64,000 nucleotides of DNA from Phenylobacterium sp. SCN 70-31 (lineage in GTDB: Bacteria; Pseudomonadota; Alphaproteobacteria; Caulobacterales; Caulobacteraceae). Position numbers and translations under genes: made by a program. Of this stretch, positions 6,977 to 15,359 are shown in pieces. Numbering within the stretch: position 1 is the first letter of the stretch; each line of letters starts with the position of its first letter. The notes beneath the pieces were generated by a model. It was not told where the DNA came from, did not search any database, and saw nothing but the letters and a program-made list of their open reading frames with translations. The stretch covers positions 1 through 64,000 of the forward strand of contig NZ_MEEX01000037.1 of NCBI RefSeq assembly GCF_001724605.1. The letters run 5' to 3'.

Positions 6977-9292
6977 TTGCCGTCATTTTCTCGCCAGCTC
7001 GAAGAATCCCTCCACCGCGCGGTGGCCTACGCCAACCAGCGCAAACACGAATACGCGACGCTCGAGCACCTGCTGCTCAGCCTGGTCGACGACGAGGACG
7101 CGGCCGCCGTGATGCGCGCCTGCGACGTCGAGCTCCAGGCGCTTCGCACCACCCTCACCAACTACGTCGACAATGAGCTGCGCTCGCTCGTGGTCGACGA
7201 CGGCGAGGACGCCAAGCCCACGGCGGGTTTCCAGCGCGTGATCCAGCGCGCGGTGATCCACGTCCAGTCCTCGGGCCGCGAGGAGGTGACCGGCGCCAAC
7301 GTGCTGGTGGCCATCTTCAGCGAGCGCGAGAGCCACGCCGCCTACTTCCTGCAGGAGCAGGACATGACGCGGTACGACGCGGTGAACTACATCGCCCACG
7401 GCATCGCCAAGAAGGCCGGCGCCTCCGAAGCCAAGCCCGTGAAGGGCGCCGAGGACGAGGAGAAGCCCCAGGTCAAGACCGGCGGCGAGGCGCTCGAGGC
7501 CTACTGCGTCAACCTCAACGAGAAGGCCAAGCAGGGTAAGGTCGACCCCCTCATCGGGCGGATGGCCGAGGTCGAGCGCTGCATCCAGATCCTGTGCCGC
7601 CGCACCAAGAACAACCCGCTCCTGGTCGGCGATCCCGGCGTCGGCAAGACCGCCATCGCCGAGGGCCTGGCGCGCAAGATCGTCAACAAGCAGGTGCCCG
7701 ACGTCCTGGCGGGCTCGACCATCTTCTCGCTCGACATGGGCGCGCTGCTGGCCGGCACCCGCTACCGCGGCGACTTCGAGGAGCGCATCAAGCAGGTGGT
7801 CAAGGAGCTGGAGAACCACCCCGACGCGGTGCTCTTCATCGACGAGATCCACACCGTGATCGGCGCCGGCGCCACCAGCGGCGGGGCGATGGACGCCTCC
7901 AACCTGCTCAAGCCGGCCCTGGCGTCGGGAACCCTGCGCTGCATGGGCTCGACCACCTACAAGGAGTTCCGCCAGCACTTCGAGAAGGACCGGGCCCTGG
8001 TCCGGCGCTTCCAGAAGATCGACGTGAACGAGCCCACGATCGAGGACACCATCAAGATCCTCAAGGGCCTGAAGACCTACTACGAAGAGTTCCACAAGCT
8101 CCGCTACACCAACGACGCCATCAAGGCGGCGGTCGAGCTATCGGCCAAGTACATCAACGACCGCAAGCTGCCCGACAAGGCGATCGACATCATCGACGAG
8201 GCCGGCGCTTCCCAGATGCTGCTGCCCGAGGGCAAGCGGAAGAAGACCATCGGGCTGAAGGAGGTCGAGGCCGTCGTCGCCAAGATCGCCCGCATCCCGC
8301 CCAAGTCGGTCTCCAAGTCCGACACCGAGGCGCTGAAACAGCTCGAGACCGACCTCAAGCGCGCGGTCTACGGCCAGGACGCCGCGATCGAGTCCCTTTC
8401 CGCCGCCATGAAGATGGCGCGGGCGGGCCTGCGCGACGCCAACAAGCCCATCGGCTGCTACCTCTTCTCCGGCCCCACCGGCACCGGCAAGACCGAGACG
8501 GCGCGCCAGCTAGCCTCCACCCTGGGCATCGAGCTCCTGCGGTTCGACATGTCCGAGTACATGGAGCGCCACACGGTCAGCCGCCTCATCGGCGCGCCTC
8601 CCGGCTATGTGGGCTTCGACCAGGGCGGCCTGCTGACCGACGCGGTCGACCAGCATCCGCACTCGGTGGTCCTGCTGGACGAGATCGAGAAGGCGCACCC
8701 CGACGTCTTCAACATCCTGCTCCAGGTCATGGACCACGGGCAGCTCACCGACTCGAACGGCAAGAAGATCGACTTCCGCAACGTGGTCCTCATCATGACC
8801 ACCAACGCCGGCGCCTCCGACGCCCAGCGCAACGCCATCGGCTTCGGCCGCGGCAAGCAGGAGGACGAGGTCGACGAGGCGCTGAAGCGGCTGTTCACGC
8901 CCGAGTTCCGCAACCGCCTGGACGCCATCGTCCAGTTCCGCGCGCTCACGCCCGAGATCATCCGCCAGGTGGTGCTCAAGTTCGTCATGCAGCTCGAGGC
9001 CCAGCTCGCGGATCGGCACGTCACCATCGAGACCTCCGACGAGGCGGCCGACTGGCTGGCCAAGAACGGCTTCGACGAACTCTACGGCGCCCGGCCCCTG
9101 GCCCGGGTCATCCAGGAGAACATCAAGAAGCCCCTGGCCGACGAGATCCTGTTCGGCCGGCTGGCCAAGGGCGGCCACGTCCGCGTGGTGCTCAAGGACG
9201 GCAAGCTGGGCTTCGAGATCGAGGGCGAGGAACGCGAACGCGGCGCCCCTGTGGTCGAGGCCCCGGCGGACGAGCCCGAAGCGGTGGACTGA
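6977..9292 (+). CDS. clpA: ClpA: AAA+ unfoldase subunit of ClpAP
   Basis: 771 residues. An N-terminal repeat domain that binds ClpS (residues 1 to about 150) is followed by two AAA+ modules. Module 1 has Walker A GDPGVGKTAIAEG and Walker B VLFIDEIHTVIGAG. Module 2 has Walker A GPTGTGKTETARQ and Walker B VVLLDEIEKAHPD. An IGF loop (AIGFGRG) provides the ClpP contact. The start is taken as TTG at 6977 (LPSFSRQLEESLHRA), because ClpA proteins of this group begin MPSFS and a GAGG site sits 5 bases upstream; longer starts would overlap clpS. clpP is not in the window. Confidence 0.95.
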   Translation: MPSFSRQLEESLHRAVAYANQRKHEYATLEHLLLSLVDDEDAAAVMRACDVELQALRTTLTNYVDNELRSLVVDDGEDAKPTAGFQRVIQRAVIHVQSSGREEVTGANVLVAIFSERESHAAYFLQEQDMTRYDAVNYIAHGIAKKAGASEAKPVKGAEDEEKPQVKTGGEALEAYCVNLNEKAKQGKVDPLIGRMAEVERCIQILCRRTKNNPLLVGDPGVGKTAIAEGLARKIVNKQVPDVLAGSTIFSLDMGALLAGTRYRGDFEERIKQVVKELENHPDAVLFIDEIHTVIGAGATSGGAMDASNLLKPALASGTLRCMGSTTYKEFRQHFEKDRALVRRFQKIDVNEPTIEDTIKILKGLKTYYEEFHKLRYTNDAIKAAVELSAKYINDRKLPDKAIDIIDEAGASQMLLPEGKRKKTIGLKEVEAVVAKIARIPPKSVSKSDTEALKQLETDLKRAVYGQDAAIESLSAAMKMARAGLRDANKPIGCYLFSGPTGTGKTETARQLASTLGIELLRFDMSEYMERHTVSRLIGAPPGYVGFDQGGLLTDAVDQHPHSVVLLDEIEKAHPDVFNILLQVMDHGQLTDSNGKKIDFRNVVLIMTTNAGASDAQRNAIGFGRGKQEDEVDEALKRLFTPEFRNRLDAIVQFRALTPEIIRQVVLKFVMQLEAQLADRHVTIETSDEAADWLAKNGFDELYGARPLARVIQENIKKPLADEILFGRLAKGGHVRVVLKDGKLGFEIEGEERERGAPVVEAPADEPEAVD

Positions 9293-9340
9293 CATCGCCG
9301 CCCGCGGGATTGAGGGACTTCCGCCTCTGTTGGAATGGAG

Positions 9341-9367
9341 AAGGCCCGGGCCAGCGCCCGGGCCTTT
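9341..9367 (+). terminator. Rho-independent terminator of clpSA
   Basis: A perfect GC-rich stem AAGGCCCGGGC / GCCCGGGCCTT with a CAGC loop, followed by TTTT. It lies 48 bases after the clpA stop on the same strand. Confidence 0.85.
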
Positions 9368-9489
9368 TGCTTTGGAAGATCGGCTTCCGAGCGCAAGCGG
9401 TCGGCTATGGTGGCCGGGGATGTCGGCAGGACCATGCGCTCGGCTTCCGGGGCCCCGCCGGGCTCATGGAGAAGCCGCCGATGCGGCGC

Positions 9490-9625
9490 CGTTCCTCCTC
9501 CCCCATTGGGGAGGGCGACCGCCCGCAGGGCGGTGGAGGGGGAGCGACCTCAAGCTCGGCGTTCCGGGCGAAGCCCCCTCAACCCTGCTGCACAGGGTTC
9601 CCCCACGGGGGGGTACGGTGAGGCG
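9490..9625. repeat. GC-rich intergenic palindromic repeat region
   Basis: Within the 372-base gap between clpA and the next gene (9293-9664) there is, beyond the terminator, a run of small hairpins: CTCCCC-ATT-GGGGAG (about 9498-9513), ACCGCCC-GCA-GGGCGGT (9518-9534), AACCCTG-CTGCA-CAGGGTT (9581-9599) and a C5/G7 run at 9600-9613. This mosaic is typical of dispersed intergenic repeats in Caulobacterales. No open frame with coding character is seen in it. Confidence 0.55.
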
Positions 9626-9664
9626 ACAACCCGCCCCTCTAACCTTTCGAGTCCTTGACAGACT

Positions 9665-9991
9665 CTACGCACGATCGACCAGGGTGAAGCGGTACTCCAC
9701 CACCCGCCCCGGAGCGACGTCGCTCGACCGCGCCCCGGAGAGGATCACCGGCTGTCCGGCTGCGATCTTCGGCTCGACCCGCTGCCCGTTCGCGTTGACG
9801 ACATCCAGGACGGCTGTCGGTCTTCCACTGTCCGTCACCACGATCTCCAGGAAGGTCGGCTCCGACTCGTTTCCGCTGTCGTCGACGACCACGAGTTTGA
9901 AGCGGTGGACACCCGGGGACAGACTGCTGGCGTCGACCGTGACCTGGGGCTCGCTCTGCGCGACGGTCTTCCCAACGGTGAACTCGGTCAT
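9665..9991 (-). CDS. Hypothetical protein with Ig/PKD-like fold
   Basis: 108 residues from ATG 9991 (MTEFTVGKTV); a TTG 45 bases upstream is possible but has no ribosome site. The sequence reads as one beta-sandwich domain: VDASSLSPGVHRFKLVVVDDSGNESEP resembles the cadherin/PKD type segment (LSPGTHTFTLTVTDDSG), followed by a second strand-rich part (AAGQPVILSGARSSDVAPGRVVEYRFTL). There is no signal peptide. It probably binds or decorates something through this domain; function unknown. Divergent from the gene at 10144. Confidence 0.55.
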   Translation of the reverse strand: MTEFTVGKTVAQSEPQVTVDASSLSPGVHRFKLVVVDDSGNESEPTFLEIVVTDSGRPTAVLDVVNANGQRVEPKIAAGQPVILSGARSSDVAPGRVVEYRFTLVDRA

Positions 9992-10107
9992 GCCCTGTCG
10001 CCCTCGACTATCTACCGACACGATAGCACCAATCAACCATTAGACGAGTCTCCACTCGCCCGAACCCTCCTTTGAACGGCGCCGGCCCCCCGGCGCCTCA
10101 CTACCTC

Positions 10108-10136
10108 TTGCGTCACGAGATCATATGTTCTATCTT
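10108..10136 (+). promoter_or_regulatory. Candidate housekeeping promoter for the gene at 10144
   Basis: TTGCGT (10108-10113) and TATCTT (10131-10136) are separated by 17 bases in an AT-richer stretch. Transcription would start at about 10142-10144, at or next to the ATG, and no Shine-Dalgarno sequence precedes that ATG, so the mRNA may be leaderless. Confidence 0.4.
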
Positions 10137-10143
10137 TGTTCTC

Positions 10144-10809
10144 ATGTCGTCCGAGCCGACCACGTCCGAGATGCTGTCCGAGCTGGGGGCCTGCGCCTAT
10201 CGGCTGGGGGTGGCGTTCGCGGAACAGGCCGAGGCCGAGACGGTCTGGGCGCGCAAGCTGGAGCTGTTCCAGCTCTTCGACCGCTGCTTCTCGGGCTTCC
10301 GGATTTCGGTCGCGCTCGACCTGCGCCTGCGCCAGGAAGCGCGCCGCGATGGCGCGGCGGGCGCACGTCCTGGAACCGCCCCCCTCTCCGAACGCGAGCC
10401 GGCCGAACGGGACCCCGTCGAACGCGAGGCTCCCGAACGCGAGCGGATGGAATACGACCGCGACCGCGAGACCGAGCGGGCCAGCCTGCCTGTCCTGCTC
10501 AAGACCCTGAACGGCGTCGTGGCCGAGGCGAACGCCCTTCCCGGCCCGCCGCCGGCCGAGCTTCCCACCCTGCGCGAGCTGCTGGCCCGGATCGGCGCCA
10601 CGGGGGCGAGCGCTCCCCAAAGCCCGCCCGGCTCCAGGTCGCCCGATTTGGGAGGCGGCCCCGGAAACAGTCCCGGAAGCGGCGCCAACGCCCTGCGCGC
10701 CCGGCTGGTGGGTTCCGCCGGGGTCGGCCTCGCCCGACCACCGGCTGGGTCTTCGCCCCTCGCCGTCCCGCGGCGACCGTCCACCGGCCCGCCGCCCCGA
10801 CGGGGTTGA
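10144..10809 (+). CDS. Hypothetical protein with charged and proline-rich C-terminus
   Basis: 221 residues. The N-terminal 65 residues look helical (LSELGACAYRLGVAFAEQAEAETVWARKLE is read in part), then comes a highly charged Arg/Glu repeat segment (EREPAERDPVEREAPERER), another helical part around TLNGVVAEANALPG, and a Gly/Pro/Ser/Arg-rich tail. The N-terminal half resembles small regulatory proteins seen only in related bacteria, but I do not recognise the family. The tail shows extreme composition and may be disordered. Start chosen at the ATG following an apparent promoter. Confidence 0.6.
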   Translation: MSSEPTTSEMLSELGACAYRLGVAFAEQAEAETVWARKLELFQLFDRCFSGFRISVALDLRLRQEARRDGAAGARPGTAPLSEREPAERDPVEREAPERERMEYDRDRETERASLPVLLKTLNGVVAEANALPGPPPAELPTLRELLARIGATGASAPQSPPGSRSPDLGGGPGNSPGSGANALRARLVGSAGVGLARPPAGSSPLAVPRRPSTGPPPRRG

Positions 10810-10918
10810 TCCGGCGCGGATCGATCCGTCCCCGGCCCCGGCCGCAGAGCGGCCTCCCCCTCGCCTCATACGTTCCCCGGCCGGCGTCCGCCGGTGCGGG
10901 CGCTCGCCCTATGGAAAA

Positions 10919-10944
10919 GGCCCCGGAACCGATGTTCCGGGGCC
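10919..10944 (-). terminator. Terminator after lemA
   Basis: Stem GGCCCCGGAAC / GTTCCGGGGCC with CGAT loop. The T-run (TTTTCC) follows it on the minus strand, 60 bases past the lemA stop, so it should end lemA transcription. On the plus strand only CTTCCT follows. Confidence 0.7.
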
Positions 10945-11004
10945 CTTCCTGTGAAGCTCGGATCTGGCCTCCTGGCGGACGCCGGACGGATACCGGGATG
11001 GTGT

Positions 11005-11781
11005 TCAGGCGGTGCGGTCGGACGGCTGCGCCGGTTCGGCGGGCGACGCGGCGACCGGAGCCTGCACCGGCTCGACCTCGACCACCGCAGCCTCTTCCAC
11101 AGGCCCCTCCTGAGCGGCGGCCTGCTGCGCCTCGCGCGCCTCCTGGAGCTGGGTGCGGACCTGGCCGATCTTCTGGGTGGCGGTCTGGGCCGCCCCCTGG
11201 GCCAGGGCGCCGGCCCGGTTGCCCGCCTTCTGGAGGCTTTCCTTGAGGATCAGGCCGTCGTCGGTCTTGAACTCGGGCAGCACTTCCAGGCCGCTCTCGT
11301 CCACGGTGAAGAACGGCGCCTCGGGGAAGCCCACGGCCGAGGCGAACAGCGCCTGGGGCAGCGAGGAGCGGTAGCTGTTATAGACGCTGGCCGCCTCGTT
11401 GTACTGCTCGCGCCGGCTCTGGAGGTTGCCCTCGATCTCGTGCAGCTGCGACATCAACTGCTGGTAGGTGGCGTTGGCCTTGAGGTCGGGGAACGACATG
11501 GCCAGCCCCGAGAACAGCCGCGAGGCGTTCTCCATGTCGGGGCCGACGCCGGCGACGCCGCTCATGTTCGTCGACGCGGTGATCTGGGTCAGCTTTTCGT
11601 GGTCGCCATAGGACTTGGCGATGTCGCTCAGCCGGCCCACGAGGTCTCCGCGCTTCTTCATCGCCGCGGCGATGTCGCCGCGGAAGCGCTTCACCTGATT
11701 TCCCAGCTTCTGCAGATGGTTATACTTAACGACAAAGGCGCCCAGCAGGCCGAGCACGATCAGGAGAAGCAGCAGTTCCAT
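11005..11781 (-). CDS. lemA: LemA family protein
   Basis: 258 residues. One N-terminal membrane segment (MELLLLLIVLGLLGAFVV) is followed by YNHLQKLGNQVKRFRGDI, the LemA signature (YNxLv...v...si v), a long helical bundle domain (about 30-185), and a low-complexity Ala/Glu/Pro tail. The protein is anchored by the N-terminal helix with the bundle exported, as in other LemA proteins; biochemical role unknown. The usual LemA partner (TPM-domain protein) is not next to it. ATG 11781 chosen; a TTG three codons upstream is less likely. Confidence 0.88.
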   Translation of the reverse strand: MELLLLLIVLGLLGAFVVKYNHLQKLGNQVKRFRGDIAAAMKKRGDLVGRLSDIAKSYGDHEKLTQITASTNMSGVAGVGPDMENASRLFSGLAMSFPDLKANATYQQLMSQLHEIEGNLQSRREQYNEAASVYNSYRSSLPQALFASAVGFPEAPFFTVDESGLEVLPEFKTDDGLILKESLQKAGNRAGALAQGAAQTATQKIGQVRTQLQEAREAQQAAAQEGPVEEAAVVEVEPVQAPVAASPAEPAQPSDRTA

Positions 11782-11985
11782 GAGTCTCAACGCCCCCGGG
11801 AGCGCGACGAGGCCCGCGGCGCTCCGTTCATGACAAGCCGCACGTCCCGTCGCAGGCGGGACGGCGCGACCTCCATTGCCTAGACCAACTCGCTCGTACG
11901 GCCAAGTCGTGACACCCGATGGGGGAACTGCTCGCCGACGATCCGCCGCGTAGCGTTCGCCCGGTGCAAGGCTCGGTCGATCATC

Positions 11986-12345
11986 CTACGCGCCGAACTG
12001 ACCGGCCAGAAGAACCCCGATCTCAGCCATCAGGGCGAACCGGTGCAGATGCACAAACCCCGTGAGCCAGCGGTCGCCGATCTCCCTGTGTGAAGGCCCC
12101 ATCACGAGCGCCAGCACGCGCCCGTTGCGCATGCGTGCGACGTTGCCGCCGCGAGGAGTCAGGCTGCCGCCGAGTTTGGCGCGAAGGCGCGCCGCATCGG
12201 TGATCGGCGCAAAGTATTCGGCCACGTGCGGCGGAATCCGATTCTGCGCCCTGAGCTGCTTCAGCCGAATGATCGACGCCACGAGCCCGAACGCCGCCGC
12301 CCCGAAGGCGATGTTCGCCGCGGCCAGGCCCGCAGGCGAAGTCAT
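11986..12345 (-). CDS. Small hypothetical membrane-associated protein
   Basis: 119 residues. It starts with a hydrophobic helix (GLAAANIAFGAAAFGLVASII), then a short soluble part with charged and aromatic residues (PPHVAEYFAPITDAARLR) and ends with a second weakly hydrophobic stretch (LMAEIGVLLAGQFGA). Its ATG overlaps the stop of the HIT gene by 4 bases (ATGA), so the two are translationally coupled. Family not recognised. Confidence 0.65.
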   Translation of the reverse strand: MTSPAGLAAANIAFGAAAFGLVASIIRLKQLRAQNRIPPHVAEYFAPITDAARLRAKLGGSLTPRGGNVARMRNGRVLALVMGPSHREIGDRWLTGFVHLHRFALMAEIGVLLAGQFGA

Positions 12346-12776
12346 GAGATCTTTGCGGAAATCTGCGCCGCCAGCGCCTTCAGTTCCTCGACGTCCGCCA
12401 TCCCCTCGGCGTGGCGGCCCAGGGGCGTTCCCTCCCACCGCGGGATGATGTGGAAATGCAGGTGATAGACGGTCTGCCCCGCCGGCGCGCCGTTGAACTG
12501 GCTGATCATGATCCCGTCGGGGTTCAGCGCCGCGCGCACCGCCTTGGCCACCCGCTGCACGCCCGCCATCAGCGGCCCGAGGGTCTCGGGCGCTTCCTCC
12601 AGCAGGTTGCGCGCCGTCGAATGCTTCGGGATCACCAGCGTGTGGCCCTTCGACTGCGGGAACACGTCCATGAACGCGAACACATGCTCGTCCTCGAAGA
12701 CCCGCACCGAAGGCGCCTCGCCCCGCAGGATCTTCGCGAAGATGTTGCCGGCGTCGTACGTCCCGTCCAGGCTCAT
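12342..12776 (-). CDS. HIT-family nucleotide hydrolase
   Basis: 144 residues. Typical HINT-like start (NIFAKILRGEAPSVRVFEDEHVFAFMDVFP), GHTLVIPKH, and the histidine triad YHLHFHIIPRW (HxHxHxx) near the C-terminus, where the central His is the nucleophile. Such proteins hydrolyse AMP-linked phosphoramidates or dinucleotides in the cytoplasm. Start at ATG 12776; a longer upstream frame has no family similarity. Overlaps the next gene by ATGA. Confidence 0.92.
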   Translation of the reverse strand: MSLDGTYDAGNIFAKILRGEAPSVRVFEDEHVFAFMDVFPQSKGHTLVIPKHSTARNLLEEAPETLGPLMAGVQRVAKAVRAALNPDGIMISQFNGAPAGQTVYHLHFHIIPRWEGTPLGRHAEGMADVEELKALAAQISAKIS

Positions 12777-12850
12777 GCCCAAGCGCTCCCTCTGAAACTG
12801 GGACCTGCCTACCAAATCGCCGGGGATCGCGGAACGCGGCGTGCGGGCTC

Positions 12851-14113
12851 TCACCGCCCGAGCCGGCTCTCCAGCACCTCGAGCGCGCGGTCCAGATCGG
12901 CGTCCCGCACGCGGCAGAGATCGGCGGCGGTGCGCGGAACCTCGACGTCGGGCGTCACCGGCCGGTCGCCGAAGTCGCGGCCGTCCACGCCCCAGACGCC
13001 GCCCACCGGCACGGTCAGCCGCCATCCGCCCGACAGGCCGAAGCGGTCGCTGCTGAGCAGTTGGCCGGCGGTGGCGCGCCCCACCAGCGGGGCGCCCGCC
13101 AGTTCGCGCATGATGTGGGCGAAGCCCTCGCCGGCGCTGGCCGTCTCGCCCGACATCACCACGACCACCGCGCCCTTGTAGCGCTTCGCGCCCATCTCCT
13201 CCGAGTGATAGACGGCGGCGCCCTGGCCCCGTTCGACGGCCGCGAAGACCGCTCCGTCGGTATAGGCGCCCTGGGTCGGCGCGAGGTTCGCGAGATCGGC
13301 CGCGGTCGCCCGCCGGCCCAGGCGTTCCAGATAGGGGCGCGCCAGCAGCGCGACTGCCGGCCGGCTCTCGCCCGAGAAGTAGCTGGCCAGCCGCAGCGCC
13401 GAGAGGTTGCCCCCGCTGTTCCGCCGGATGTCGATGACCACGCCCTGGGTGTCGGCCAGCGCGTCCATCGCGCGGTCGGCGAGGTCGGCGGCGCCGTCGT
13501 CGAAACGGTCGATGCGGAGATAGCCCACCTTCAGCCCCGGCCGCAGGCCCAGGACGCGCCAGGACAGGCCGGGATGCGGCGGCGGCCAGCCCGACTGCTC
13601 GTGCCGGATCCGCATCCGCCGGACCTCGCCGTCGCAGCCCAGGGCCTCGACATCGACGGCGCCGCCCAGCGGGCCTGCGAGCGACTTCGGACCCACGATC
13701 CGGTCGCCCACGCGAAGGCCCTGGCGCTGCGCGTCGGACAGCGGCGCGACCTCGACCACCACCCGCGCGCCGTCGATCCTCTCGATCTCGGCGCCGATCC
13801 CGACTCCCCCGCGCGTCGCGTTCGCCGCGGGCGGCGAGAGGTGGAGGTGGGACACGCCCAGCTCGTTGAGCATCCGGTTGGCGACCCGCCCGAACGCCGC
13901 ATCGTCCGGGGCGGCCGACGCCTCGGCGCGATAGCGGTCGCCCACGGCGCGCCAGTCACGGCCGTTGAACGTGGGATCGTAGAAGTTGGTCTCGACGGTC
14001 TTCCAGACCTCGTCGAACAGCGCGCCGTAGGCCGACGGCGGGTCGGCGGCGCGGACGGGCGACGCAAGGACGAAGAGACTGGCGAGGGCGGCGGCCAGCG
14101 GACGGACGATCAT
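12851..14113 (-). CDS. S41-family (tail-specific/IRBP-like) peptidase, periplasmic
   Basis: 420 residues with a signal peptide (LAAALASLFVLASPVRA). An N-terminal helical region contains ELGVSHLHLSP, the His-bearing motif of tricorn/IRBP-type S41 enzymes. A PDZ-like segment follows (about 100-160: VVVEVAPLSDAQRQGLRVGDRI). The protease core has GVVIDIRRNSGGN and the serine motif MSGETASAGEGFA. After it comes GRATAGQLLSSD, where CtpA-type proteases have GKxTxGKG with the catalytic Lys; here the Lys position is Gln. The His plus Ser pair therefore suggests the tricorn-like mechanism rather than Ser/Lys. Substrate unknown. Confidence 0.85.
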   Translation of the reverse strand: MIVRPLAAALASLFVLASPVRAADPPSAYGALFDEVWKTVETNFYDPTFNGRDWRAVGDRYRAEASAAPDDAAFGRVANRMLNELGVSHLHLSPPAANATRGGVGIGAEIERIDGARVVVEVAPLSDAQRQGLRVGDRIVGPKSLAGPLGGAVDVEALGCDGEVRRMRIRHEQSGWPPPHPGLSWRVLGLRPGLKVGYLRIDRFDDGAADLADRAMDALADTQGVVIDIRRNSGGNLSALRLASYFSGESRPAVALLARPYLERLGRRATAADLANLAPTQGAYTDGAVFAAVERGQGAAVYHSEEMGAKRYKGAVVVVMSGETASAGEGFAHIMRELAGAPLVGRATAGQLLSSDRFGLSGGWRLTVPVGGVWGVDGRDFGDRPVTPDVEVPRTAADLCRVRDADLDRALEVLESRLGR

Positions 14114-14180
14114 CTAAGCGGCTCCATGCGGGAGCCGGCCGCCTGCGGCGTGGCGAGCCGGTCTGGCAACCGCCTTGCGG

Positions 14181-15359
14181 TCAAGGGCGCTCCCGGAACG
14201 GTGAAAACGCCTCCTCCAGCCACTCCATCTCCTGGTCCACGGCCGCCCGCTCCTGGTCCAGGTAGCGCATGACCGGCGCGCGCAGGGCGGGATCGGCGAT
14301 CCAGTGGGCGGAATAGACCGGCTTCGGCAGGTAGCCACGGGCGATCTTGTGCTGCCCCTGCGCGCCGGCCTCCACCCGCGGCAACCCCTGCTCGATCGCC
14401 CATTCGATGGCCTGGTAGTAGCAGAGCTCGAAGTGCAGGAACGGCACGTCCTCGACGCAGCCCCAATGGCGGCCGTAGAGGCAGTCGCCGCCGATCAGGT
14501 TCAAGGCGCCCGCGATCCACCGTCCGCCGCCGCGCCCATCCGGCCTCCGGGCCAGGATCAGCAGGACCCGATCGGCCATCCGCTCGCCCAGCTCCGAGAA
14601 GAACGCGCGGGTCAGGTACGGCCGGCCCCACTTGCGCGAGCCGGTGTCCATGTAGAACCCGAAGAACGCGTCCCAGTGGTCTTCGGTCAGGTCGGCGCCG
14701 GTCAGCCGGACGATCTCGGCCTCGGCCTGCGCGTCGCGGCGCTCCCGCCGGATGGTCTTGCGCCGCCCCGAGGACAGCGCGCCCAGGAAGTCGTCGAAGT
14801 CGCGGTAGCCGCGGTTCTCCCAGTGGTACTGCTGCCCCTCGCGCCGCCCGAGGCCCTGCTCGCCCAGCCAGCACCACTCGTCCTCGGTGACGAAGTTGAG
14901 GTTGAGGCCCGAGGCGCCGTAGCGCTCGCACACCGACAGGCCGCCGCCCAGCAGGATGCGCCAGGCCGCCTCGCGATCCACGTCCGGCCGCGCCAGCAGC
15001 CGCGCGCCGGTCGCCGGGACGAACGGCGCGGCCGACAGCAGCTTGGGATAGTACCGTCCTCCGGCCCGCTCATAGGCGTCGGCCCAGGCGTGGTCGAAGA
15101 TGTATTCGCCCTGGCTGTGGCTCTTCAGGTAGAGCGGCATCACCGCCGCCGTCCGGCCCGCCTCGTCCTCGACCGACAGGTGCTGGGGCCCCCACCCCGC
15201 CCGCTCGACCGCGCAGTTCGACGCCTCCAGCGCGTCCAGGAAGTCGAACCGGATGAAGGGATTGCCGGCATAGGCCGGGTTGTCGGCGCAGGCGTCCCAC
15301 GCCTCCCGGCCGATCTCGGCGATGCGGCGGGCGACCTTCACCGCCGGCCGCAGAGTCAC
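14181..15359 (-). CDS. GNAT-fold acyltransferase (DUF482/FemAB-like)
   Basis: 392 residues from GTG 15359, which overlaps the stop of the preceding GDPD gene by 4 bases (GTGA). The sequence follows the DUF482 peptidogalycan-biosynthesis-like family: AYAGNPFIRFDFLDALEAS near the start, YLKSHSQGEYIFDHAWADAYER, LSSGRRKTIRRERR in the middle, and FFGFYMDTGSRKWGRPYLT. The last part (EAGAQGQHKIARGYLPKPVYSAHWI) matches the conserved C-terminal core. These are predicted acyl-CoA or aminoacyl-dependent N-acyltransferases with unknown acceptors. It is third in a RidA-GDPD-acyltransferase operon. Confidence 0.87.
   Translation of the reverse strand: MTLRPAVKVARRIAEIGREAWDACADNPAYAGNPFIRFDFLDALEASNCAVERAGWGPQHLSVEDEAGRTAAVMPLYLKSHSQGEYIFDHAWADAYERAGGRYYPKLLSAAPFVPATGARLLARPDVDREAAWRILLGGGLSVCERYGASGLNLNFVTEDEWCWLGEQGLGRREGQQYHWENRGYRDFDDFLGALSSGRRKTIRRERRDAQAEAEIVRLTGADLTEDHWDAFFGFYMDTGSRKWGRPYLTRAFFSELGERMADRVLLILARRPDGRGGGRWIAGALNLIGGDCLYGRHWGCVEDVPFLHFELCYYQAIEWAIEQGLPRVEAGAQGQHKIARGYLPKPVYSAHWIADPALRAPVMRYLDQERAAVDQEMEWLEEAFSPFRERP

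Noticed and set aside
9992..10036. TTG start extending the Ig-like hypothetical protein
   Set aside because: The extra 15 residues have no ribosome site, and ATG 9991 gives a plausible domain boundary.
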